Positions 15,994-25,290 of a stretch of 64,000 nt of DNA are shown piece by piece (the stretch's first letter is position 1; each line of letters begins with the position of its first letter). Below the pieces are notes generated by a model. The model had not been told where the DNA came from. It worked only from the letters and a program-made list of their open reading frames with translations, and ran no database searches. The translations under genes and the position numbers were made by a program. Source of the stretch: an uncultured Lachnospiraceae bacterium (GTDB lineage Bacteria; Bacillota; Clostridia; Lachnospirales; Lachnospiraceae); NCBI GenBank assembly GCA_910586125.1, contig CAJUHP010000001.1:186001-250000 (forward strand). The letters run 5' to 3'.

Positions 15994-16677
15994 TTATATA
16001 AATCGCGCTACCCTCAGCGGCATGTAAACCTCTTCTCGATTTCGCTGAATCTCACCAGATAAAAAGGCCGTAAAAGTTAAAGGAAAAGAATCTTCTTTGC
16101 TTTTTGTCTGGTATCGAAACGGATATTTATACACTCGCACCCTCAGGTGCTTTGATTCCTGATTCATAAATTCCTCAAGCCATACAGCACTAAAATCAAA
16201 ACTCCCCAGCAGGTCTGTTTCCCTTTGTATTGTTGCTGTTATGGTAAAATCACTGTCACTCAGCCGACTCATATCGGAAAAGTAACAATTATAAAATTTC
16301 TGTTCCACCTTCTCAAGCCCATTCCGAAAACACCATACCCCAAAATCCGGAATATAATTAAAAATTTCCGGTTTCAAAAAAGCCATTGGGCTTAAAAGAG
16401 TATAGACACTCTCCCATTCCTGGACTCCAGCGCTCCCCATTCTAAAAGAAAGCAGCGGATCCTTTTCCATCACATCAAAAATACTGATTTCCCTGCCGTT
16501 GCATAAGACAAACCTTTTGATTTTCTTTTCTATTTTCCGACAAAAACATTCCAATAATCTAATTCTTATAATACCACAACTTCTTTTTCTCTTCAATAAA
16601 TAGATCTCTGAAAATGCCGGTTTAAAGTATGGATGGAACGAGAAAACGGCATAGCCCGAAAGCCATGCCGCTGCCAA
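15994..16677 (-). CDS. Unrecognised protein, start uncertain
   Basis: Open for 227 residues from a poor TTG at 16677. The convincing part begins about residue 45 (FCRKIEKKIKRFVLCNGREI) and contains a mixed alpha/beta stretch (MEKDPLLSFRMGSAGVQEW, FNYIPDFGVWCFRNGLEKVE) ending in LRVARFI. No membrane helix, signal peptide or known motif was seen. AT-rich like the neighbouring gene. No clear ribosome site fixes the start, so the true protein may be about 160-185 residues. Confidence 0.45.
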   Translation of the reverse strand: MAAAWLSGYAVFSFHPYFKPAFSEIYLLKRKRSCGIIRIRLLECFCRKIEKKIKRFVLCNGREISIFDVMEKDPLLSFRMGSAGVQEWESVYTLLSPMAFLKPEIFNYIPDFGVWCFRNGLEKVEQKFYNCYFSDMSRLSDSDFTITATIQRETDLLGSFDFSAVWLEEFMNQESKHLRVRVYKYPFRYQTKSKEDSFPLTFTAFLSGEIQRNREEVYMPLRVARFI

Positions 16678-16766
16678 ACGCTTCCTCCATGCAAACGCCG
16701 CTGCCTATACTGACCTTGCACGGAGATGCGCTTTGTTTCTCTTTTTCTTGTTTCTGCACATTTCTC

Positions 16767-18119
16767 TCATCTCCCAAACATCCTCTCTGTCTTTCGGATC
16801 GTGACAAAATAGCTGCTGATCAATATCACATCCGCCCCGATCCAGGCCATGATCTCCGCATAGAAAATCCCGCTCTCCCCGATCACCGCCGGCAGCAGCA
16901 GGGCTGTCCCTGTGCGCATCGCAAACTCTGCAATGCCCGATACCATGGGCAGCACCGTATTCCCCATTCCCTGGATGGCCGAGCGGACCACATGCAGAAG
17001 ATAGAGCACCGGCAGAAACACGCTCATCACCGCCAGATAAAAATAGGCGATCTGCAATGTCTCTTCCACTTCCTGCGGCGTACCGGAGATAAAGCATCCT
17101 AGAATCAGCCGACCTCCCGCCAGCATCACGCCCATGATCACCAGGGAAGTCACAACCGCCACCACCACCGCTGCACGCATCCCGGCACGAATCCGGTCGG
17201 TCCGGCCCGCTCCCAGATTCTGCCCCGTGTAGGTAATCATAGAATAACCATAGGAGGTAGCGGCGACCTCCAGCACGCCGTACAGCTTGTTGGTGGCGGT
17301 AAAGCCCGCGATGAAAATCACGCCGAAGCGGTTGACCACCGACTGCACGATCATGCCGCCGACCGCGATAATGCCGTTTTGAAACGCCATCGGAGAGCCC
17401 AGAGACAGAAGCTTTCCTGCCATCGCCGGTTTCAGACGAAAATGCTCCCGCCCCAATTTCAGCATCTCGATCTTTCCGATATGCCACAGACAAAACAGGC
17501 TTGAAATCATCTGGGCGATCAGAGTGGCCGCCGCCGCGCCCGCAATTCCCCATTGAAATCCCAGGACAAACAAAATGTCCAGACCGATATTGACCGCCGA
17601 GGCCACGATCATCGCATGAAGCGGCGTCCGGCCGTCTCCCAGGGAGCGCAGGACTGAGGCCAGCAGGTTGTAAGCCATGACAATCGGAACGCCGGAAAAC
17701 ATAATCCGCAGATATAAAAGCGCATTGTCCAGAATCTCCGGCGGCGTCTGCAGAAGCGCAAGCACCGGCCTGGCGGCTATCTGTCCCGCCGCCGTAAGAA
17801 ACACGGCGCTCACCGCGGAGAGTACCGCCGCGCCCCCCACAACATGGCGCAGATTCTCGGTTTTCTGCGCGCCGAACTCCTGCGCCATCAGAATGGCAAA
17901 GCCTTGCGTCAGGCCCTGAATAATCCCCAGCATCATCCAGTTGAGCCAGTCCGTCGCTCCCAGGGCCGCCAGGGCCTGCACGCCCAGAGCCTTTCCCACC
18001 ACCATGGTATCCACGACGGTATAGAGCTGCTGAAAAATATTGCCGACCATCAGAGGAAGGGCAAATGCAACAATCAGGGACAATGGCTTGCCCCTGGTCA
18101 TGTTCTGAATCCTTGTCAT
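16767..18119 (-). CDS. MATE family multidrug/cation exporter
   Basis: 450 residues with the 12-helix MATE plan in two halves. Recognisable pieces are PLMVGNIFQQLYTVVDTMVV in helix 1-2, SPMAFQNGIIAVGGMIVQSV at the start of the second half, and the repeated pattern FTATNKLYGVLEVAATSYG. MATE proteins expel cationic drugs or metabolites in exchange for Na+ or H+. The start at 18119 (MTRIQNMTRGKPL) follows AAGGA. The open frame further up to 18245 is Lys/Glu-rich, lies in the carB terminator region and is not part of the family. The substrate is unknown. Confidence 0.9.
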   Translation of the reverse strand: MTRIQNMTRGKPLSLIVAFALPLMVGNIFQQLYTVVDTMVVGKALGVQALAALGATDWLNWMMLGIIQGLTQGFAILMAQEFGAQKTENLRHVVGGAAVLSAVSAVFLTAAGQIAARPVLALLQTPPEILDNALLYLRIMFSGVPIVMAYNLLASVLRSLGDGRTPLHAMIVASAVNIGLDILFVLGFQWGIAGAAAATLIAQMISSLFCLWHIGKIEMLKLGREHFRLKPAMAGKLLSLGSPMAFQNGIIAVGGMIVQSVVNRFGVIFIAGFTATNKLYGVLEVAATSYGYSMITYTGQNLGAGRTDRIRAGMRAAVVVAVVTSLVIMGVMLAGGRLILGCFISGTPQEVEETLQIAYFYLAVMSVFLPVLYLLHVVRSAIQGMGNTVLPMVSGIAEFAMRTGTALLLPAVIGESGIFYAEIMAWIGADVILISSYFVTIRKTERMFGR

Positions 18120-18181
18120 ATTTTTTTCCTTTTTTTCTTTTCCTTTTCTTTCGCTTTCTTCTCTCTTCTCTATCCCATCGC

Positions 18182-18236
18182 AAAAAGCCGGAGCGGGACA
18201 TTTCGCAGAGATTTTCTCTGCTGTTTTTCCCGCTCC
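18182..18236 (-). terminator. Terminator after carB
   Basis: On the minus strand GGAGCGGGA (18228-18236) pairs with TCCCGCTCC (18190-18198), with an inner GCAGAG/CTCTGC pair (18216-18221 with 18205-18210). Then come GG, C and five T (18182-18186). Confidence 0.85.
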
Positions 18237-18283
18237 GCCTGTCATTACCTTTTGGCCGGTTTCCCGCCTCTCTTTTTTTGCTG

Positions 18284-21200
18284 TTATAGATCCTGAATCT
18301 CTTTGTGGAACTCCTGCAGCGATTTCACAGGCAGCTTTCCATCGCGCTTGGCTGAGAGAATGCCCTCCACGGTGGCCTTGGCCGCCGCCATGGTCGTCAT
18401 ATACGGAATCCGGTTCTTGATGGCAGCTTTGCGGATATAGCTGTCGTCCACGGCTCCCTTTTTGCCGATGGGCGTATTGATAATCAACTGAATCTCGCCG
18501 TTTGTGATCTTATCGAGGATATTGGGACGGCCCTCGTTGATTTTGCTGATTTTCAGAGCCGGGATGCCTGCCGCCTCGATGCGGTCGCAGGTTTTTCCGG
18601 TCGCCATGATCGAAAAGCCGCACTGGCGGAACCCTCTGGCTACCTCCACCAGCTCCGCTTTATCCCGGTCGTTCACACTGATCAGCACGCAGCCTTCCAT
18701 GGGAAGCTTGCTCTTAGTAGCCTCCTCGGCCTTATAAAACGCATCGCCAAAATCGGTGGACAGGCCCAGTACCTCGCCGGTGGAACGCATCTCCGGCCCC
18801 AGAAGCGGATCGACTTCCGGGAACATATTGAAGGGGAAGACCGCCTCTTTTACCCCGTAATGGGCGAATTTCTTCTCCTTGAGATCCGGAACCGGACTCT
18901 TCATGCCGGTGAAGGGCATTGTGATAATCTCCGTGGCAATCTGCACCATATTGATGCCGCAGACCTTGGAGACAAGCGGCACAGTCCGCGAGGCGCGGGG
19001 ATTCGCCTCGATGACAAACACGCGGCCGTCCTCGATGGCGTACTGCATATTCATCAGTCCCACCACATGCATCTCGCCTGCGATCCGGCGGGTGTAGTCC
19101 TTGATCGTCTCCACCTGTGCCTCTGTCAGACCTCTGGGCGGGATGATGCAGGCCGAATCGCCGGAATGGATACCGGCCAGCTCGATATGCTCCATCACCG
19201 ACGGCACGAACACGCGCTCGCCGTCGCTGATCGCATCCGCCTCGCATTCCGTGGCATGGTGCAGGAAACGGTCGATCAGAATCGGGCGGTCCGGTGTCAC
19301 GCCCACCGCCTGCTGCATATAGAAGGTCAGCGCCTCGTCGTCGTAGACCACCTCCATGCCGCGCCCTCCCAGAACATAGGAAGGGCGGACCATCACCGGG
19401 TATCCTATCCGGTGGGCCGTCTCCAGCGCTTCCTCCGTGTTCACCGCCATGCCGGCCTCCGGCATCGGTATCTCCAGACGGGCCATCATCTCGCGGAAGC
19501 GGTCCCGGTCCTCGGCCAGATCAATGGTCTCCGGCGTGGTTCCCAGGATATTGACACCGTAGCGTTTCAGATCCGCAGCCAAATTCAGCGGCGTCTGCCC
19601 GCCGAACTGGGCGATGACGCCCACCGGTTTTTCTTTTTCATAGATTGCCAGAACATCCTCCAACGTCAGAGGCTCAAAATAGAGCTTGTCCGAGGTGTCA
19701 TAATCGGTGGAAACCGTCTCCGGATTGCAGTTGACAATGATGGTCGAAAAGCCCAGTTTGCGCAGGGCCTTCGCCGCATGTACACAGCAGTAGTCAAACT
19801 CGATGCCCTGGCCGATGCGGTTGGGGCCTCCGCCCAGAATCATCACCTTAGGCCGGGATTCGTCCACCGGGCTTTCGTCCTGAATATGGTAGCTGGAATA
19901 GTAATAGGCGCTGTCCTCGGTGCCGCTGACATGGACGCCCTCCCAGCCTTCCACGATGCCGGCTTTTGTTCTCGCATCGCGGATCGCCTCCTCCGCAACG
20001 CCCAGAATCTGGCTCAGATACAGGTCGGAGAAACCGTCCAGCTTAGCCCGGCGCAGCGCATTTTCGGGCGGAACCTGACCGCTGTAGCGGACTGTCAGCT
20101 CGTTTTCCTCCTCCACCAGCTCCTTCATCTGCTCGATAAACCAGGGCTTTACCTTGGTCAGACGGTGAATTTCATCCACGGAGGCGCCCTGGCGCAGCGC
20201 TTCATACATCATAAAGTGCCGCTCGCTGGAAGGGGTGGCCAGCCGGGTCAAGAGCTCTTTCTTGCTCATCTTTTCAAAACCGCCCGCATGGCCAAGACCG
20301 TAGCGGTTCTTCTCCAGGGAGCGGATGGCTTTCTGAAACGCCTCTTTGTACGTCTTGCCGATGCTCATGACCTCGCCCACGGCACGCATCTGCGTTCCCA
20401 GACGGTCTTCCACGCCCTTAAATTTCTCAAAGGCCCACCGGGCGAATTTGATCACAACGTACTCGCCATCCGGCACATATTTATCCAGTGTACCGCATTT
20501 TCCGCAGGGAATCTCGTCCAGCGTCAGACCGCTGGCAAGCTTAGCCGACACCAGAGCAATCGGAAAGCCGGTCGCTTTGCTCGCCAGAGCCGACGAGCGG
20601 GAGGTGCGGGGATTGATCTCGATAACCACGATGCGCCCGGAAACCGGATCGTGGGCAAACTGCACGTTCGTGCCGCCGATCACCTGGATGGCGTCCACAA
20701 TCCGGTACGCCTGTTCCTGCATCCGGCGCTGCACATCCTCGGAGATCGTGAGCATCGGCGCGCTGCAGAATGAGTCGCCGGTGTGTACGCCCACAGGATC
20801 GATATTTTCAATAAAGCAGACCGTGATCATATTGCCCTTTGCGTCACGGACCACCTCCAGTTCCAATTCTTCCCAGCCCAGAATAGACTCCTCCACCAGC
20901 ACCTGCCCGACTAAGCTGGCCTGCAGTCCTCTGGCGCAGACAGTTTTCAGCTCCTCCCGGTTATATACCAGGCCGCCTCCCGCACCGCCCATGGTGTAGG
21001 CCGGGCGCAGCACCACCGGATAGCCCAGCCCATCGGCAATCGACAGCGCTTCGTCCACGGAATATGCCACGTCGCTGCGGGCCATCTCCACCCCCAGCGC
21101 ATTCATCGTATTCTTAAATTCAATGCGGTCCTCTCCCCGCTCGATGGCATCTACCTGCACGCCGATGACTTTGACGCCGTACTTGTCGAGCACGCCTGCC

Positions 21201-21508
21201 GACTGCAGCTCCGAACAGAGATTCAGACCCGATTGGCCGCCCAGATTCGGAAGCAGAGCGTCCGGTCTCTCTTTCTCAATGATCTGTTCCAAGCGCTCCA
21301 CATTGAGCGGCTCGATATAGGTCACATCCGCCGTCTCCGGGTCGGTCATAATGGTGGCCGGATTGGAATTCACCAGCACGATCTCATAGCCCAGGCTCTT
21401 TAACGCCTTGCAGGCCTGGGTGCCCGAATAGTCAAACTCACAGGCCTGGCCGATGATGATAGGACCAGAACCAATAATCAATACTTTGTGTATGTCTTCT
21501 CTCTTCAT
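18284..21508 (-). CDS. carB: Carbamoyl-phosphate synthase large subunit
   Basis: 1074 residues, full length. Two tandem ATP-grasp halves each begin with a KVxIxGxGPxxIGQ motif (VLIIGSGPIIIGQACEFDYS near 9; VMILGGGPNRIGQGIEFDYC near 556). Each half has the NPR metal loop (VIEINPRTSRSSALASKATG; VIEANPRASRTVPLVSKVCG). The C-terminal MGS-like allosteric domain covers about 935-1074. CarB joins two bicarbonate/ATP steps with ammonia from the small subunit to make carbamoyl phosphate for pyrimidines and arginine. No carA lies within the window on either side, so its partner must be encoded elsewhere. Confidence 0.97.
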   Translation of the reverse strand: MKREDIHKVLIIGSGPIIIGQACEFDYSGTQACKALKSLGYEIVLVNSNPATIMTDPETADVTYIEPLNVERLEQIIEKERPDALLPNLGGQSGLNLCSELQSAGVLDKYGVKVIGVQVDAIERGEDRIEFKNTMNALGVEMARSDVAYSVDEALSIADGLGYPVVLRPAYTMGGAGGGLVYNREELKTVCARGLQASLVGQVLVEESILGWEELELEVVRDAKGNMITVCFIENIDPVGVHTGDSFCSAPMLTISEDVQRRMQEQAYRIVDAIQVIGGTNVQFAHDPVSGRIVVIEINPRTSRSSALASKATGFPIALVSAKLASGLTLDEIPCGKCGTLDKYVPDGEYVVIKFARWAFEKFKGVEDRLGTQMRAVGEVMSIGKTYKEAFQKAIRSLEKNRYGLGHAGGFEKMSKKELLTRLATPSSERHFMMYEALRQGASVDEIHRLTKVKPWFIEQMKELVEEENELTVRYSGQVPPENALRRAKLDGFSDLYLSQILGVAEEAIRDARTKAGIVEGWEGVHVSGTEDSAYYYSSYHIQDESPVDESRPKVMILGGGPNRIGQGIEFDYCCVHAAKALRKLGFSTIIVNCNPETVSTDYDTSDKLYFEPLTLEDVLAIYEKEKPVGVIAQFGGQTPLNLAADLKRYGVNILGTTPETIDLAEDRDRFREMMARLEIPMPEAGMAVNTEEALETAHRIGYPVMVRPSYVLGGRGMEVVYDDEALTFYMQQAVGVTPDRPILIDRFLHHATECEADAISDGERVFVPSVMEHIELAGIHSGDSACIIPPRGLTEAQVETIKDYTRRIAGEMHVVGLMNMQYAIEDGRVFVIEANPRASRTVPLVSKVCGINMVQIATEIITMPFTGMKSPVPDLKEKKFAHYGVKEAVFPFNMFPEVDPLLGPEMRSTGEVLGLSTDFGDAFYKAEEATKSKLPMEGCVLISVNDRDKAELVEVARGFRQCGFSIMATGKTCDRIEAAGIPALKISKINEGRPNILDKITNGEIQLIINTPIGKKGAVDDSYIRKAAIKNRIPYMTTMAAAKATVEGILSAKRDGKLPVKSLQEFHKEIQDL

Positions 21509-21639
21509 AATTTAATCCCCGCTTCCTTCCGGTTTTGTCCCTCAAATATCGAGAATACCATACCTTATTGCTATGTGCGCACAGCACATTCGATACGGGA
21601 TGCCCGTATGAGTATAGCACAATTTACCGGTCCGGGCAA
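21509..21639 (-). promoter_or_regulatory. carB promoter and hairpin-capped leader
   Basis: Minus strand: TTGCCC (21634-21639), 17-nt spacer, TATACT (21611-21616). The promoter lies over the end of the kinase gene. The predicted transcript begins at or next to a perfect 7-bp hairpin ATACGGG/CCCGTAT (21593-21609, 3-nt loop). A TGTGCGCACA palindrome follows at 21574-21583. The leader is about 95 nt. No PyrR-binding loop or T-box was recognised. Confidence 0.6.
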
Positions 21640-22580
21640 CTGGTTTTGTACATTCCTGCCGGCTGGCTAAAGCACAGCGTAAGCGTCAGCCGCCCCTCCT
21701 GATACACCGCCCCGATCCGACCTCCGCACTGTTCTGTCAGAAGCTTGGCGATCGACAAACCCAGGCCCGTGGAATCCCGTCCGCTCTCCACGGTAAAGAA
21801 GCGGTCAAACAGCTTCCCGGCCTGCACCGGCGTCATGGACGAAGCGCGGTTGGAAAAGCAGATCTCTCCGCCTTCGGACAGACTTACCCGCAGATCGCCG
21901 TCGCTGTATTTGAGCGCATTATTTAAAATATTATCAAAGATGCGGGACAGCGCCTGGCGATTCAGCCGACGGTTCACCGGCTTGCTGCACAGAACAATCT
22001 CCGGCACAATCCCCCGTTTTGTGAAGGCGCCGTAGAAGCCGGCCAAGCTCTCCTCCAAAACGGCGTTTATCGACACTTCCCCCATCTCCTCCCCTTCGCC
22101 CGCCGCGACAAAGCAATGAAGCAGTTCCTCTGTCAACTGCTTCATCGCTCCCAGTCGTTCTTCCATGCAGGCCAGATAGCGGGCTGTCTGACCTGCTTCC
22201 TGCGCCGTCAGATGGCCGACGGGTTTTGAGGCGGGCGATAACTGCCGCCTCAGCAGCTCCAAATAGCCGCCAAGGGCTGTCAGAGGCGTGCGCAGATCAT
22301 GAGAGATATTTGTCAGTGCCTCCTTCAGCTCGGCGTCTCCCCGTTCATAGCGGTGCCTTTGGCTCTGGAGAACGATAAGCTGTTCATTCAGAGCGGCAGC
22401 CAGGCGGCAAACGCTTTTATCCCGGCAGGATACGCCGATCAGCGCGTTGGTATCCTCCGCCAGCCTGGCGGCAAAATCCCGGCGGATCTCTTCCATAGCC
22501 CGTTTCAGGCGCAATATATATAGAAAAAGTCCAGCTGCCAGCAAAAAAAGTCCGCCGCTTACAAGCTGCTGCCAAAGCAT
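21624..22580 (-). CDS. Sensor histidine kinase
   Basis: 318 residues. One membrane helix at the very N-terminus (LVSGGLFLLAAGLFLYILRL), a short juxtamembrane linker with no extracellular domain, the HisKA H-box ALTNISHDLRTPLTALGG (His94), and a HATPase domain with N, G1 and G2 boxes (IFDNILNNALKYS, GRDSTGLGLSIAKLL). Kinases with almost no outside part usually sense through the membrane or through a partner ABC transporter (BceS-like logic), and the three genes before it encode exactly such partners. It is the last gene of the PadR operon. Confidence 0.93.
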   Translation of the reverse strand: MLWQQLVSGGLFLLAAGLFLYILRLKRAMEEIRRDFAARLAEDTNALIGVSCRDKSVCRLAAALNEQLIVLQSQRHRYERGDAELKEALTNISHDLRTPLTALGGYLELLRRQLSPASKPVGHLTAQEAGQTARYLACMEERLGAMKQLTEELLHCFVAAGEGEEMGEVSINAVLEESLAGFYGAFTKRGIVPEIVLCSKPVNRRLNRQALSRIFDNILNNALKYSDGDLRVSLSEGGEICFSNRASSMTPVQAGKLFDRFFTVESGRDSTGLGLSIAKLLTEQCGGRIGAVYQEGRLTLTLCFSQPAGMYKTSCPDR

Positions 22581-22613
22581 ATTTTATTACCGCCCTTTCC
22601 TTCACTCTCCCGC

Positions 22614-23510
22614 TCAGTTCAGATTTTTTTTCCGAAACGCCAGGCACCCCGCAGCATTGACTGCAATCGTGATGATGCCCGAATACAGCCACCACTGATC
22701 CGCGTGAATCATCTCCAAAGACGCCATCTGCGCGCCCTGTCCGGAGGGCAGCATATCCTCCACAAACTGATACGCCTCGCGCAGCGCACCGGTCAGATAG
22801 CGGGGATTGGGCACCCAAGACGGCACTGACTCTCCGTTTATATGCATCTCCACCATCTGAATAAACTCCGGCGCATGCAGAGCGTTCCAAACAAGAACGA
22901 CTATCATCATCATTAGACAGGTCACCGCGATGTTGGCCATCAGCCCGTATGTCCGGCTGGAGATAAGCATGGAAATCAGATTACTGATCGCTCCAAAAGC
23001 AGCCGTCATTAGCAAACCGTCAAAAAGCAGCAGCGCCACTCTGTCCCACGCCATCCCGCTCCCGCCAAACAGCGGAATTCCCACTAACATGACCACGCCC
23101 ATATAAGCCAGGTTGATCAGAACGCCCGCAATCGTACAGAACCAAAAACCGCTCAGATAAATCGCAGATCGTCCATGACCAGCCAGGATCTTATTGCGAA
23201 GCGTCCCATCGCTGTAATCTGTTCCGATAAAAAAGCCTGCAAAGACAGCTACAATCTGCCCGGTCACGGCGGCCCACTGGAAAAATACCCCGTCGAAAGG
23301 CGGCGTCCCATACAGTTCTATGTCCTGCCTATCCGCTTCCCCCTCGGCCGCGCTCGCCTCGGACTCCTGCTGCCATTGCTGTATCTGTTTGACGCTCTGA
23401 TAGCGGTCCATGCACATCAGCAGAGCGGAAACTATCATCAGCAGCATCAGACACCAGAATATTTTTTCCTTTTTCAGCCGGGCCCATCCGGCATACATCA
23501 GATTACTCAT
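22614..23510 (-). CDS. ABC-2 type transporter permease
   Basis: 298 residues with about six membrane helices (EKIFWCLMLLMIVSALLMCM at the N-terminus, then VTGQIVAVFAGFFIGTDYSD and others) and an extracellular loop between helices 1 and 2. The SDGTLRNKILAGHGR stretch after helix 2 is typical of bacitracin/lantibiotic-type ABC-2 permeases. Its start overlaps the ATPase gene by 8 nt, so the two subunits are translated together. Substrate unknown; export of or protection against an envelope-active compound is inferred from the context. Confidence 0.88.
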   Translation of the reverse strand: MSNLMYAGWARLKKEKIFWCLMLLMIVSALLMCMDRYQSVKQIQQWQQESEASAAEGEADRQDIELYGTPPFDGVFFQWAAVTGQIVAVFAGFFIGTDYSDGTLRNKILAGHGRSAIYLSGFWFCTIAGVLINLAYMGVVMLVGIPLFGGSGMAWDRVALLLFDGLLMTAAFGAISNLISMLISSRTYGLMANIAVTCLMMMIVVLVWNALHAPEFIQMVEMHINGESVPSWVPNPRYLTGALREAYQFVEDMLPSGQGAQMASLEMIHADQWWLYSGIITIAVNAAGCLAFRKKNLN

Positions 23511-24417
23511 GGCGGCCTCCTCCTATCAGATTGATATAATAACTCTCCAGACTCTCCTCCCGCTCCTGTATGGAGAGAACCTGACAGTTTTCGCCGGACA
23601 ATGCCAGAACCAGATCGGTCACATTGACCTTCCCATAGAGATCCACCTGATTTTCACTTAAGACCGTGTAATCCATCTGCAGTTTGGCCAAGATCCGCGA
23701 AAGCGCCGCCAGATCGGATACCGTCAGGCGGGTACAGCGCCGACAGGCTTCCTCCAGCTCCCGCGCGCTGATCTCCCGAACAATCCGTCCGCCGTCAATA
23801 AAACCATAGTGTGTCGCCAAGCGGGACAGCTCATCCAGGATATGGCTGGATATCAGTATCGTGATCTGTTTTTCCCGGTTCAGTCTCAGAAGCAGCTCCC
23901 GCATCTCGATGATCCCCTCTGGGTCCAGGCCGTTGACCGGTTCATCCAGCACCAGAAAATCCGGATTTCCGGCCAGTGCAACGGCAATCCCCAAGCGCTG
24001 GCGCATGCCCAGAGAAAAATTTCGGGCCTTCTTTTTTCCGGTATCGCCAAGGCCCACCAGCTTTAACAGCGCGGGGATTCCCTCCTCGCAAGGCAGCCCC
24101 AGAATCCGATATTGCTGCCGCAGATTTTCCTCTGCCGTCATATCCCGGTATACGGACGGGGTTTCCACCACCGCCCCCATACGCCGCCGGATTTTTCCCA
24201 GCTCCTGGTCTGTATTTTTGACGCCGTACAGCGTGTATTCCCCTTCATCGGGGATCTGAAGCCCGCAGATCAGACGGATCAGCGTGGTTTTTCCCGCGCC
24301 GTTTTTTCCTACAAAGCCGTAGATCGCGCCTTTTTCAACGTGCATGGTGCATTTGTCCAAAGCCCGAAAGCGCCCGTAGCGTTTGGACAGATTTTCCGTG
24401 GTCAAAACATATTCCAT
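23503..24417 (-). CDS. ABC transporter ATP-binding protein (BcrA/lantibiotic type)
   Basis: 304 residues: Walker A GFVGKNGAGKTTLI, Q-loop region VVETPSV, signature FSLGMRQRLGIAVALAGN, Walker B FLVLDEPVNGLDPEG, and the H-loop ISSHILDEL. A C-terminal ~90-residue extension is usual in BcrA/NatA-like drug and lantibiotic exporters. The start at 24417 (MEYVLTTENLSKRYG) follows GAGGAGG. It pairs with the following permease. An 83-nt gap separates it from the response regulator gene. Confidence 0.93.
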   Translation of the reverse strand: MEYVLTTENLSKRYGRFRALDKCTMHVEKGAIYGFVGKNGAGKTTLIRLICGLQIPDEGEYTLYGVKNTDQELGKIRRRMGAVVETPSVYRDMTAEENLRQQYRILGLPCEEGIPALLKLVGLGDTGKKKARNFSLGMRQRLGIAVALAGNPDFLVLDEPVNGLDPEGIIEMRELLLRLNREKQITILISSHILDELSRLATHYGFIDGGRIVREISARELEEACRRCTRLTVSDLAALSRILAKLQMDYTVLSENQVDLYGKVNVTDLVLALSGENCQVLSIQEREESLESYYINLIGGGRHE

Positions 24418-24500
24418 AGCCGTTCCTCCTCGTTTCTTTGATACCGTTATCATACCGGCATACGGTTAAGAAAGCGGTTAAGAAAAGAGTAAAGATATGG

Positions 24501-25283
24501 TTAAGATTTTGCCCCGCCGGGACGCAGCTTAAAGCCGATCCCCCAGACAGCTTCAATACAGTCTCCCGCGCCGGCGCTGCGCAACTTGCGGCGCAGATTG
24601 CTGATATGGACCTTCAGGGAACTTTCCACACAGTCCGGCGTCTCTTCCCCCAGCCGTTCCAAGAGCAGAGACTTTGTGAGAATCTGCGACGGATTTTCCA
24701 TCAGCAGCTTGAGAATCGCAAATTCCGTCGGAGTCAGATGAAGGGGACAGCCGGACACGGCGGCCGCATGCAGCGCCGGTGTAAGCGTAATCGCTTCATA
24801 AGAAAGAACCTGGTCTCCCGATTCGGAAATCGCCGCCGCCCCAAAATCTTTCTGGCTTCCCCCCTCAGCAAAAAGATATTCCTTCTCTGTCACAGTCCTG
24901 CCCCGCCCATTTTTGCTCTCGTCTCTCTGGCTTTCTGCCATTCTAAGCTGCACGCAGATCCGGGCCAGCAGTTCTCTGGCGTCAAACGGTTTTGTGATAT
25001 AGTCGGCAGCCCCGTCCATCAGCAGCTTCACCTTGTCCTGCACAGCCGCCCTGGCACTCAGCACAATGACGGGCAGTCCGCCAAGGCTTTTCAGAACCTC
25101 CCCGCCGTCCAGTCCAGGAAGCATCAGATCTAAAAGAACCAGATCCGGCGTTTCCGCCTGAAACAGCAGCAGCGCCTCCGTGCCGGACCAAGCCCGCATC
25201 ACACGATAGCCCTCCTGCGTCAGCAGTTCATTCAGCATGTCGTTAATATGAATGTCGTCGTCAATCACGGCAATGGTTTTCAT
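24501..25283 (-). CDS. OmpR/PhoB-family response regulator
   Basis: 260 residues. The receiver domain (1-115) has the acidic pocket IDDDIHIND, phospho-acceptor Asp52 in LVLLDLMLPG, and the switch Lys in DYITKPFD. The C-terminal winged helix (about 170-258) ends SLKVHISNLRRKLR. The linker between them is longer than usual (about 50 residues). It presumably works with the kinase at 21624 and may control this operon or distant envelope genes. The start lies 7 nt after the DUF2812 stop. Confidence 0.94.
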   Translation of the reverse strand: MKTIAVIDDDIHINDMLNELLTQEGYRVMRAWSGTEALLLFQAETPDLVLLDLMLPGLDGGEVLKSLGGLPVIVLSARAAVQDKVKLLMDGAADYITKPFDARELLARICVQLRMAESQRDESKNGRGRTVTEKEYLFAEGGSQKDFGAAAISESGDQVLSYEAITLTPALHAAAVSGCPLHLTPTEFAILKLLMENPSQILTKSLLLERLGEETPDCVESSLKVHISNLRRKLRSAGAGDCIEAVWGIGFKLRPGGAKS

Positions 25284-25290
25284 CGTCTGC

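Noticed and set aside
16705..18201. 498-codon frame on the same strand overlapping the MATE gene
   Set aside because: It is a Gly/Arg-rich alternate frame. The MATE frame carries all helices and motifs.
18860..20773. 637-codon open frame opposite carB
   Set aside because: carB is fully conserved on the other strand. This frame has no ribosome site or family similarity.
21509..21610. PyrR-type attenuator or T-box in the carB leader
   Set aside because: No PyrR loop, T-box sequence or leader terminator with a T-run was found. Only short hairpins are present.
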